DNA from: an uncultured Ruminiclostridium sp.
GTDB lineage: Bacteria > Bacillota > Clostridia > Oscillospirales > Acutalibacteraceae
Length of the DNA stretch: 59,617 nt
NCBI GenBank assembly: GCA_902490005.1
Contig: CABUCM010000013.1
Location: forward strand, 1-59,617
Reading direction: 5' to 3'
This document shows, in pieces, positions 31,279 to 40,800 of this stretch; the stretch's first letter is position 1; each line of letters opens with the position of its first letter. A program made the position numbers and the translations under genes. A model generated the notes under the pieces. It worked only from the letters and a program-made list of their open reading frames with translations, did no database searches and was not told the origin of the DNA.

Positions 31279-31361
31279 CCGCCCCCTGTGCCGGGGCGGG
31301 CCGAGAGCTTTACAGCCCTTGGCAGGCAGCATGGAAAGCCCTGCTGCCTGCCAAAGGCTGT
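31279..31361 (+). promoter_or_regulatory. Tandem hairpins between the TasA-like gene and the next gene
   Basis: CCCGCCCC/GGGGCGGG (31279-31302) is followed by a long stem, ACAGCC-TTGGCAGGCAGCA against TGCTGCCTGCCAA-GGCTGT (31312-31361). No T-run follows either, so they are more likely mRNA-stabilising or processing structures that raise the ratio of the upstream gene product. Confidence 0.6.
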
Positions 31362-31391
31362 CATATGATTTTTTCAAAAGGAGGAAACGCC

Positions 31392-33005
31392 ATGAAAAAT
31401 CAGGATATTCCCGCTAAAAACAACGCGGCGGGAAAAAGGCGCCCCTGGATGCCGGCCATTCTAATTCTTCTGGTGCTGGCGTTTATCTCCTCCAGTATTT
31501 TAGGATATGTGCTGGGCCGGAATACCGGTGCGCCGCCTCTGGGCCAGATCATAGACACCATTGTTTTAGAACCGGAGGAGTCCGACGCGCAGGCCGTCCT
31601 GCATCTAGCCGGACAGATCGTCTACCCAGACGGAACGCCCGCCGCCGGGCGTACGCTGGAGTTGCACAGCGACCCGCTTACCGCTGTCTCCAGTTCTAAC
31701 GGCGGCTTCCTGTTTGAAAACGTCCCCCAGGGAGAACATACTGTTTCTATTTTTAATACCGATGGGTCAACGGCGGCCCAATGTAAAATCAATATTGTCC
31801 GAGATACAGCGGCCAAAAACGTTTCTATCCAGCAGCGGGATCATGGCCGCTATACCCTGGAAATCGCCGTTGATATCCGCGTGCTGGAAATCGTATTCCA
31901 GCTTGACGCGCAAACATTGACGATCCAGCCTCAATTTTCTTATGCCACGAAAGGCGGCATTGTGACTACCCCCACGGGGTCCGCTTCTGTCAAAAACGGC
32001 GTGATTGTCACGCCTCAGGGCAATGTATTTCTCCCAGATGGCAGCGTGGTATTCCCAGGCGCGGATCAAAACGACCCTACCCGGATCCTCCTGCCCGACG
32101 ATACGGTAACCGTGAATAAGCCTCTCACAACGGACGGCATCCAGGTTTCCTCCGACGGCGTGGTAACGCTGCCGGATGGCACGGTGATTGAGCCTGGCGG
32201 ACAGATCAAAAAGCCGGGAGAGAAAGACGAAACGCCGGGTCAAACCGGAGTGATCGTGGACGGCGGAACCGTGGCCCCCATCGAGGGCGGTCTGCCTGTG
32301 GAACCAACGGACCCCGCCCCCTCGTCAAGGCCGGAGAACCCCAGTTCTTCCAGAAATCCAAATCCATCGTCGCAGGTTTCCCAGCCGGAAAATTCCAGCA
32401 CGGCAAACCCGCCGGATGAATCGGAGTCTCCTGCCAGTTCCCAGGCGCCTAGTGAATCTGAAACGCCGTCCAGTTCTGAAACACCTTCCAGCTCTGAAAC
32501 ACCTTCCAGCTCTGAAACCCCGTCAGAACCTGAAATACCGGATGACGGTACGCTGGACGCCTATGGGCAGAATACAGACGGAAGCTATATGGAATGGACA
32601 CAGGACCGCACCATCGATCTTTTTTATAACCGCACCTCCGGCGCCCGGGATAAGATCGCGCCCGGTTCCTCCGGCTACTACCTTTTCCGGCTGGAAAACA
32701 ACCGCAGGTCCAACCTGCGTATTCAGGTAAATTTAACCGAAAGCAGCGTGCACCTGCCCCTTTCCTTTACCCTGACGCCGCTGGATGCCAAAGGCAATAA
32801 GCTGACAGGAAAGGCGGTTTCCGGTTCACTCAACGGCAGCGCCATCACATTAAGCGCCGCCATTGCCGCCGGGGACGCCGTAACCTACCGTTTAGACTGG
32901 GTATGGCCGCCTGAAGGAAATAATAAGAAGGACACCATTGCCGGAAGCGGAAGAAACCTGACCTATACTTTAGCCATGAAAATACACGCAGAAGAAGGTG
33001 CTTGA
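31392..33005 (+). CDS. Membrane-anchored matrix/anchor protein with TasA-like C-terminal domain
   Basis: A 537-residue protein starting after AAAGGAGGAAACGCC. Basic N-terminus, TM helix at about 20-42, then a carboxypeptidase-regulatory-like beta domain (AGQIVYPDGTPAAGRTLEL; about 70-130). A run of short hairpin repeats of the type VxxPxGxVxLPDGxV follows (about 200-275). Next is a Pro/Ser/Glu linker with several SETPSSSETPSS units, and a C-terminal domain (about 385-537) with APGSSGYYLFRLENNRRSNL, DWVWPP and DTIAGSGRNLTYTLAMKI, resembling the TasA/camelysin fold. It may tie the fibre to the membrane or nucleate it, like TapA; this is inference. Confidence 0.75.
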   Translation: MKNQDIPAKNNAAGKRRPWMPAILILLVLAFISSSILGYVLGRNTGAPPLGQIIDTIVLEPEESDAQAVLHLAGQIVYPDGTPAAGRTLELHSDPLTAVSSSNGGFLFENVPQGEHTVSIFNTDGSTAAQCKINIVRDTAAKNVSIQQRDHGRYTLEIAVDIRVLEIVFQLDAQTLTIQPQFSYATKGGIVTTPTGSASVKNGVIVTPQGNVFLPDGSVVFPGADQNDPTRILLPDDTVTVNKPLTTDGIQVSSDGVVTLPDGTVIEPGGQIKKPGEKDETPGQTGVIVDGGTVAPIEGGLPVEPTDPAPSSRPENPSSSRNPNPSSQVSQPENSSTANPPDESESPASSQAPSESETPSSSETPSSSETPSSSETPSEPEIPDDGTLDAYGQNTDGSYMEWTQDRTIDLFYNRTSGARDKIAPGSSGYYLFRLENNRRSNLRIQVNLTESSVHLPLSFTLTPLDAKGNKLTGKAVSGSLNGSAITLSAAIAAGDAVTYRLDWVWPPEGNNKKDTIAGSGRNLTYTLAMKIHAEEGA

Positions 33006-33010
33006 CATCC

Positions 33011-33529
33011 ATGAGAAAGCGCCTGGGGAAAATAATACAGAGGGTGGTTTTGTCCCTGCTCGGACTGGTTTTGGCCCTGAGTCTTTGGCAGATGGCGGCA
33101 AGGGCGATATTTCACCAGGATCCCCCGTACCTATTTGGATACGCCCAGCTGACGGTTTTGTCCGGCAGCATGGAGCCGGCGTTTTCCGCCGGTGATTTTC
33201 TGATTATCCACAAAGAAGCGGATTACAGGGTGGGAGATGTCGTCACCTTTCAAGACGAAGGCGCCCTGACCACCCACCGGATTGTGGAAGAAAGCCCCAG
33301 GGGCTTTACCACCAAAGGGGATTTCAACAACGCCCAGGATTTCCAGCCTGTGCCCAATGAACGGATTTTAGGCAAGGTGGTTCTGGTGGTTCCAGGTCTC
33401 GGTCAGGCCATCCTGTTTCTGCGCACACCGGCCGGCATGACGGCGATTCTGCTGCTGGGGCTTCTCCTGCTGCTGGTTCCAGAGGGCTGGAGAAGGATAC
33501 AAAATCGAAAAAAGGGAGGCGCCTCATGA
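33011..33529 (+). CDS. Second SipW-type signal peptidase I
   Basis: A 172-residue signal peptidase of the same ER type as the first. A TM helix at about 12-30 precedes the block LTVLSGSMEPAFSAGDFLI with nucleophile Ser53. The base is His89 in LTTHRIVEE, and a C-terminal TM helix lies at about 138-158. I chose the ATG at 33011, 10 nt after AAGGTG; a TTG three codons earlier overlaps the previous stop. It shares only moderate similarity with the first enzyme, so each may serve different substrates. It overlaps the next secreted-protein gene by 4 bp (ATGA). Confidence 0.9.
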   Translation: MRKRLGKIIQRVVLSLLGLVLALSLWQMAARAIFHQDPPYLFGYAQLTVLSGSMEPAFSAGDFLIIHKEADYRVGDVVTFQDEGALTTHRIVEESPRGFTTKGDFNNAQDFQPVPNERILGKVVLVVPGLGQAILFLRTPAGMTAILLLGLLLLLVPEGWRRIQNRKKGGAS

Positions 33530-34047
33530 AAAAGCACTTAGTACCCGGGCGGATCATTTGCTATTTACTCTTTTTAACCGTTGTGTGTACGCTGGTGTTT
33601 GGAGCGTCCTATTCCCGGTTCGCTTCTCAGGCCACAGGCACCGGAACAGCCAACATTGCAGAGGTGGCGCTGAACAGCCAGATTGATTTGAGCGAAAAGC
33701 TGAAGGGGATGGTTCCGGGGGATACCCGCGCCATAGAAATTCAAGTGAGCAACCGGAAGGACGGCGCCGTCAGCGAGGTGGCGCAAAGCTATACGGTCTC
33801 TATAGAAACCACCGGCAACCTGCCGCTGGCTTATTCGCTTTCCACCAAGGATACTCCTACCACCGGCCACGCCCTGGTCCAGGGCGGTAACCCTCTTGTC
33901 TGGACCGGCGGCCTTTTGCCCTATACGGAGCCAACCACGCACACCTATATCCTGACCGTGTCGTGGCCCAGCGGCAATGCCGCTCCTGCGCTGACAAATG
34001 AAATTGATTTAGTCACCATAACGGTGGATTCCAAGCAGGAGAGCTGA
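33526..34047 (+). CDS. SipW-type secreted protein, TasA-like
   Basis: A 173-residue secreted protein. Its signal region (MKKHLVPGRIICYLLFLTVV, then FGASYSRFAS) is followed by QATGTGTANIAEVAL. The TGTGTANIA motif is shared exactly with the protein at 30683, right after the predicted cleavage region. The mature part is a single beta domain ending VSWPSGNAAPALTNEIDLVT, with the W-P motif of this family. Overlap with the second peptidase gene suggests the two form an enzyme-substrate pair. Confidence 0.8.
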   Translation: MKKHLVPGRIICYLLFLTVVCTLVFGASYSRFASQATGTGTANIAEVALNSQIDLSEKLKGMVPGDTRAIEIQVSNRKDGAVSEVAQSYTVSIETTGNLPLAYSLSTKDTPTTGHALVQGGNPLVWTGGLLPYTEPTTHTYILTVSWPSGNAAPALTNEIDLVTITVDSKQES

Positions 34048-34075
34048 ATCTTTTATGAGAGGAGACTGAAGCCCA

Positions 34076-34813
34076 ATGAAATGGCATCGATACAAGCAGG
34101 AAAGCGAAAAAAAGAAAAATTATGTACTGCTGGCCGCCTTAGCGGTCGCCTGCGTGGCGGCGCTGTCCATCGGCTCGGTTACCCTCTCTCGTTACGTACT
34201 GAAATCAGAGGATCAGCAGGTCGCCACCCCCGCCAGCTTTTACTTTGAAAGCGACTATTTGAAGGAAGGCGGCGCCGCCTACACGGTTTACACCGGATCA
34301 GTGAACATTAAAATCGCCAACCATGACGGGCTGAATATCACAAGGGATACCATCTCCTATACGATTGACGGAACCGGAAACGCCGGAACCCAAACCTTAA
34401 ACGGCGGTTTGGAGAACAGCGCGGAGTACACGCTGTCGGGGAAACCGGGAGAAACGAAGAAGGTCACTGTCACGTCCACCTATCCCTACGCCAAAACCCT
34501 GTCCGCAACCTTTCTGTTCCAGGACCCGGGAGAAAGCACTGTTTACAAGGTGACCGACCAGGGTTATTACCTCACCCTTGACCTATATACCGGGGCAAAA
34601 ACAGACGCGATCACCGTTCATTACGCCGCGGACCTAGCCCCTGACAACACAAACCAGCTGATGGCCGGCTGGACCTCCGGCACAAGCGGCGCCTTGTCCG
34701 GCCTTTCCCCAAATACGCATTATTGTCTCGTTTTCTTTGAGCGCACCGCCGCGGAGTATCTAACCACCAACGAACAGATCTTGAGCGGCGGCACAATCAC
34801 CCTATCAAAATAA
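34076..34813 (+). CDS. Secreted Ig-like protein with SipW-type signal
   Basis: A 245-residue protein with a basic N-terminus, a hydrophobic helix at about 16-38 and the border SVTLSRYVLKSEDQQVATPA, similar to SipW-cognate signals. The mature part has repeated beta-strand patterns (VYTGSVNIKIANHDGLNITR, VTVTSTYPYAKTLSA) and no enzyme motif. It lies between the second TasA-like protein and the giant surface protein and is probably a minor matrix component. The start follows GAGAGGAGACTGAAGCCCA. Confidence 0.72.
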   Translation: MKWHRYKQESEKKKNYVLLAALAVACVAALSIGSVTLSRYVLKSEDQQVATPASFYFESDYLKEGGAAYTVYTGSVNIKIANHDGLNITRDTISYTIDGTGNAGTQTLNGGLENSAEYTLSGKPGETKKVTVTSTYPYAKTLSATFLFQDPGESTVYKVTDQGYYLTLDLYTGAKTDAITVHYAADLAPDNTNQLMAGWTSGTSGALSGLSPNTHYCLVFFERTAAEYLTTNEQILSGGTITLSK

Positions 34814-34842
34814 CTTATTTCACACGGCAAGGAGGTAACGGG

Positions 34843-37800
34843 ATGCGGAAAGCATGTCATATCAAGTTCAACAGGTGCATGGCGTTGCTTATCGTGCTGT
34901 GCCTCATGCTGTCAGCTGTCAGCTCCGGACTGTTCGTTTCTCACGCCTCCGGTCTGGAAAGGCGCTATCAAATCGGCGACCATGTCACTGCCTCTCTTTC
35001 GGAAAGCGGGCTTCTTTCCATTGAGGGCGCAGGCGGCACCTACGATTACCTGAATACGGATGGAAACCGCGCGCCGTTTTATCAGGAACGGCAGCTGATT
35101 ACGAAAGTTGAAATCGCGGACGGCGTCACCTCCATCGGCGATTATTTGTTTTATAACTGCGAAAACCTAGGAGGTACGCTGACGCTTCCCCCTTCTGTCA
35201 TTATCATCGGCGAAAGGGCGTTTTCCGGCGACAGCGCGGAATCGGCTCCCGCTTTTACCTACTTATCGAATCAATTTGTGGAAGCCGATATTCTAACGGA
35301 AACCTCCACCGCCCAAGAGCCAGCCATAGCGCCAAAGCCAAGGGTGGAGCAGGACGCCGGCACCGGGACGGAGCCGGGAACGGAACCAGAGACTAACGAG
35401 GAGCCGGGTCTAAGCGGCGGAGAGAGCGCCATTGACGAATCAGCGCAAAACGCCGGGTCCCAGCCTGGCGCAAAGGCAGCTGGGCTTATCCCGGAAACTG
35501 GAAGCTCTGGGGAACCGGCGCCGGCTGATAACGATCCGCAATCCACAGTCAGCTATATCGCCCAGCAGGAGCTGGGGGAAGAAATCTTTTTTCCCGGCCA
35601 GCTCGGCGTGTTTGAATGCGCGGAAGGTCAAAACCAGAGTTTTATCACGGCGGCGGGCAGCGCGGGCTATGTGGAAATCTTGTCCCGGACAGCGGTATCC
35701 TTTGGAGACAGCTTTGAAACCAGCGTCTCCTACGAGGCGCCGGTGACGCGAAACGGGATATTTCTTCCCAGCTATGAGGAAACCGGCCTGCCGTCTCCCG
35801 AAAACCCGGGGACGGCCTATCGTTTCGCGGGCTGGAAAGCCAGCGGAAAGGACGGCGGCGCACTGGAGGCCCACAGCTTCTGTATTCTGCCGGAGGCCAG
35901 CCTCACCGCCCTGTGGGAAAGCGCGCCGCGCGGTTTAACCCCGCAGACCATCTCCAAAGCCGTGGGCACGCGGCTGGTGGAGATCAGCGGCAATCTGCCA
36001 GAGGGCGCGGAGGTTTCCGCGGAAGAAGCCCCATTGACCGATGAGCTGCTGGGGTTGGTGTCACAGGCCACCGGCAGCGATACCCCCGAAATTTTCTTCG
36101 CGCTGGACATCGCCATTTTGGTGGACGGCGCCAGGTACCAGCCCAATGAATATGGTGAAAGCGTTACGGTGAATATCCGCAATATCGAAAACCTGCCTGG
36201 CAAGGACGTGAGCGTTCTTCACCTTACGGAAAACGAGCAGACGCGGCAACTTGACCTGGTAGAGTCCCTTGCGCCCCAAAGCCTTTCGGAAGACACGTTG
36301 GAATTCACCGCGGAAAGCTTTTCCCTCTATGTGGCCGCAAAATCCGCCGCGCGCAATACCGTGGCCTTTGACCTGGCCCAAGGCCCCGTCGTGCTGGGCG
36401 AAAGCTATTCCGGCTATGACAGTGAGGGAAATACCGTAACAGGCCCTCACAAAACGGATAATTACTACATCGTCACACAGAGCGACGCCGCGACCGCGAC
36501 GGCAAACGGCATCAAGTTTGAGGGAAACAATTTAACCTTCCAGGTAGAGCTGGCCGGGGTCAATATTAGTAAAACCTTTGTCAGCGGGGACGGTACCGAC
36601 GCCGCTATCGAGGCTAACAGCAGCATCTTTATTCCCGCATACAGCGATAACGTGAAGCATATCACCTTATATTTAAGCGGCAATAATTCCATGGATAACA
36701 TTGCCTACTATACTTATTCAGCGGATGACCTCAACGGAGGGAACACTTCAGCCTCAACGCTAAAAATCACCAGCGCCGCCGGCGACGGCTCGCTGGAAGG
36801 TGCTTTGGCCGTTGACGCGACGGAACGCGGCCGCTACACCGGCATTGGCGGCACAGGATCCAGGTCTCCCGCCACAGGGCTGACCCTTGCCGGCGGCACG
36901 GTTACCGCCGCCAGCAGCGATTTTGAAGCGGCCATCGGCGGGGGCAGCAACGGCTATGCGGATATCAGGATCACCGGCGGCTATATCACCGCCACAAAGG
37001 CCACCGGTAACGCCGCCGCCATTGGCAGCGGCGGCGGGGGCAGCGCCGCCGGCGCTAACGCCAAAATTGAAATTACCGGCGGAACGGTTATCGCTTCCAA
37101 TCAGGGCGCATTGGGCGTTGCCATCGGCGCGGGCGGCCTGAGCAGTACGGCTGCTTCCCCTGGGATAACCGCGGGAAAAGCAGACATCGTCATCAGCGGC
37201 GGCACGGTGGCCGCATACGCGGCGAGCAAAAACGCCATCAGCGGCGGATATAATGAAACCGCAAAAGACTATGCCGCGACAACGGTTCAAATCAACGGCG
37301 GCAGTGTCACCGGCACCATAACGGGGACACCCACTGCCGACGGCACGGCGGAAGTAAAGCAGACCGCCGTTACGCTGAAAAGCAACGGTACGCCGCAGGC
37401 CGATATGGCGGTGGATGCCTTTACGCTGTCGTCCGGCGCTTACGGCGCGAATGATGTGAAAACCGACGAAAACGGCAAGCTGTCCCTTTGGCTTCCTGTT
37501 GGTACGGCTGTCACGGCTGCACAAGCGGGCATATACGCCTTCTCCGGCTCGGTGGCAAGCGGAGGCAGCGGGGATCTCACCAACGGCACTGTGGTCTTTG
37601 ACCTGGCCAACGGCCCCGTCGTACTTGGCGCAGACTATTCCGGCAAGGACAGCGCCGGCGGGGATGTGGCCGGCGCGCACAACGAGAGCAATTACTATAT
37701 CATCAAGCAGAGCAATCCGGAAACCGCCACAACCAACACCGTCACCTTTGTCGGGGACGGCCTAAGCTTCCAGGTGGTGCTGGATAATATTAATGTGGAC

Positions 37801-40800
37801 AGAATTTTTACCAACACAGGGGACGACAATAACCGCGCCACAGACAGCAGCATCTACATCCCCGCGTATCCGGGCGCCGAAAAGCACGTTACCCTTTATT
37901 TAAGCGGCGAAAACAAACTGAATACCATTTGTTATTATACCATCGACGAGGACAGCCATGGAACCGGAGAGGGCCGGTCGGCTTCCACCCTGAAAATCAC
38001 CAGCGCGGCGGGAGATGGAAAGCAGGACGGTTCCCTCGCCATCGACGCTACCAAAAAGGGCCGTTTCAGCTGTATTGGCGCCACCGGGGATAAATCAACG
38101 GCTACGGGGCTGACCATCGCCGGCGGCACCATTACGGCAAAGAACAGCGGCGCTGAAGCGTGTATCGGGGGCGGCAGCAACGGCTTCGCGGAAATCACCG
38201 TCACCGGCGGGAGGATCAGCGCCACTCAAAACGGCAACGCCCCCGCCATTGGCAGTGGCAGCGGCACCAACGCCGTGGGGGCCGATGCGGAGATCACCAT
38301 TTCAGGCGGCGTCATTTTCACGGAAAACATAAACGCGGCCGGGGTCGCCATCGGCGCCGGCGGCTCTTCAAAGCAGATCGGAGGGCACGCAAGCGTTACG
38401 ATTTCCGGCGGGAACATCACAGCCAAGGTCACTGGCGGCACAGCCATAGGCGGCGGCAACTCCATTGATTTAGCAGGCGGCGGCGCTGATGTTTCTATTT
38501 CCGGCGGCACGGTAACAACGGGCGGCGTAATCGGCGGCGGCTTCTCTGATACCTTCGGCTATGCCGAGGCCGCCATTACCGTCACCGGCGGCAGTTTGGA
38601 CGCTATGATGTCCAAAACGCCGACCAACGGCGGGAGCAATGTTTACCTCACCAGGGCCACACTGTACGACGCGGACCAGCGGGTGACAGACAGCCTTGTG
38701 GATACCATCAACGCGGCGGATTACGGCATGAAGGACGTGCGGACCGATGGCAACGGCACCCTATACCTATGGCTGCCGGAAAACACAGAGCTGACTCAGG
38801 CCACGGCCAACGGAAACGAATTTACAGGCAGTATTTTGGCGAAATCCGCGGGTATTTTAAAATACAACTCGGCAAAAGCCTATTATTCAGTGCATTTCCC
38901 CTATGATGACCGCTTTACCGTGTATGCCGACGCGGAAAGGACAACGGCTGTTTCGGGCACGCAGACCGTACCGGCGGGCGACGTGCTGTTTTTCTGGGTG
39001 CAGGCCAAGACGTATGACAGCGGCGGCTACTATGCCGTGGACGCCTATCGTTCCGCCGATTCCTCCATGGCTTCTTTCCCGGCGGAAAGCTCACAAAACG
39101 GCCTGTATGCCTATGCGCTGACAGTCACCTCCAACACGGAGTTGCTGTTTGTGACCCGCGCGGAAAATAAGGCGCCCCGGGTATCGCTGGATATCTCCAC
39201 CGTCAACGCCACTATAAACAGTGACAGCGTCACCATCGGCGGCTATACGCTGCCAGAATATACGGGAGACTTCCTCCTCACCTCCGGCGGCCTGCCCACT
39301 TCCCATATGCTCATGGTAAAGGACGGAGCGCACGCGATTCATATCGACCGGTTAGTCGCCCAGCGAAGCGGCAATGTGATCCAGGTGGACAGCGGCGCCG
39401 TCAGCGCCACCGCGTCCAGCTTCAATAATAACCTTGTATCCACAGGCTATTCCGCTATTCTGGTGCAGAAGGGCGCGGTATTCGATTTGTCAGTCAGCGG
39501 CTCAGACTCGCTGTATATCAGTTCCTCCGGAACCGCCTATTCCCCCATCGGCGGCAGCGGCGAGATCGGCATTACTCAAAACGGCGGCTTTTTGACCCTG
39601 TCCAGCGGGGGAAGCGAACAAATCACGGCGCAAAGCTATACTTACACAACCAACTCGCTGACAGGCGCGCTTCCTTATTCCGTCAAGCTGACGGCCGGCG
39701 CCCTGGCGGGCTATCATGACGGCAGCAAGCTGACGGCGGCGGGCGCGGCCCATACCATATCGTCGCAAACCACCTTTACCGCCTGCGCGGTCAGCTATGC
39801 GCTGCCAAACGGCGCGGCGGCCCCCACCCACTCTATTACCGCAAACGGGGATTTAGCCGTCCTTCTTTCTGACGGCATGGAGATCCAGTCGGTGAAGCGG
39901 GATGGCGCGGATATCAACGATTACTCGGCGGATTCCAACACGCTTACCATCCATCATTCGGCCGCGTACGGCAGCCTGGAAATCACGCTGAGAAAAGAAG
40001 GAAATATTTCCTGTAAAGCTGAGGATTATTCAGCGGAGTATACGGGCAATGCCCACACCTTTATGGTAACCGTGGGCTATCCCGCCCAAGCGAAGGTTCA
40101 ATACAGCACCGATAACCTGAACTGGAGCGAAACGCCCCCAACCATGACTGACGCGGGCAGTAAAACGGTATATTGGAAAATCTCGGCCGCGGCCTTCACC
40201 TCACTGGAAGGGGAAAATAGCTTCACCGTCACAAAGGGTACAAACCATTGGACCGCTGATCTGACCTGCCCCAGCGTCCAATTTGGCTCGGCGCCCAACC
40301 CCAGGGCCTCGGCAAAATGGGGCGCAGTTGCCTTTTCATATTACGCGGCGGCGGATCTGAGCCAGCCCTTGAGTGAAACGCCTAAGGAAGCGGGCAGCTA
40401 CTATGTAAAGGCATCGGTTGCGGGCACCGGCAACTATGATACGCTGGAAAGCGAGTTTGTCCCCTTTACCATTGAAACCACGGTGATCTATTCTACCACG
40501 GGAAAAATTTTAGACCGGCTCACCACAAAAGACGGCGTGCCGATTTCCACGGCGGTATCCGCGGCGGCGGACAGCGCCTTCACCGTGTCTTATGGATTCT
40601 TCTATATTCCCAACAGCGCCAGCACGCCGCTTACGCTGGAATTTTCCGAGGCTTTGCCTGAGGGCACAAAGCTGACCATGCTGGACCTGTGCCTGAGCCA
40701 TGGGGATAAACCGCGGTTTTTCTACTACCTTGTGCCGGATGGCGGCGCGGCCAGCGTTAAGTCCACCGACTTTTATCAAATGGGCTCAACCGCCCCCGGT

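Noticed and set aside
32450..32530. SETPSSSETPSS repeats in the anchor protein as a mobile or CRISPR repeat
   Set aside because: They are in frame, encode a low-complexity linker and vary only at the third codon position. It is an ordinary protein repeat.
36760..37680. A 306-residue minus-strand frame inside the giant surface gene
   Set aside because: Its Gly/Ala/Arg-rich sequence is the antisense of Gly-rich repeats in the surface protein. No start signal or family motif is present.
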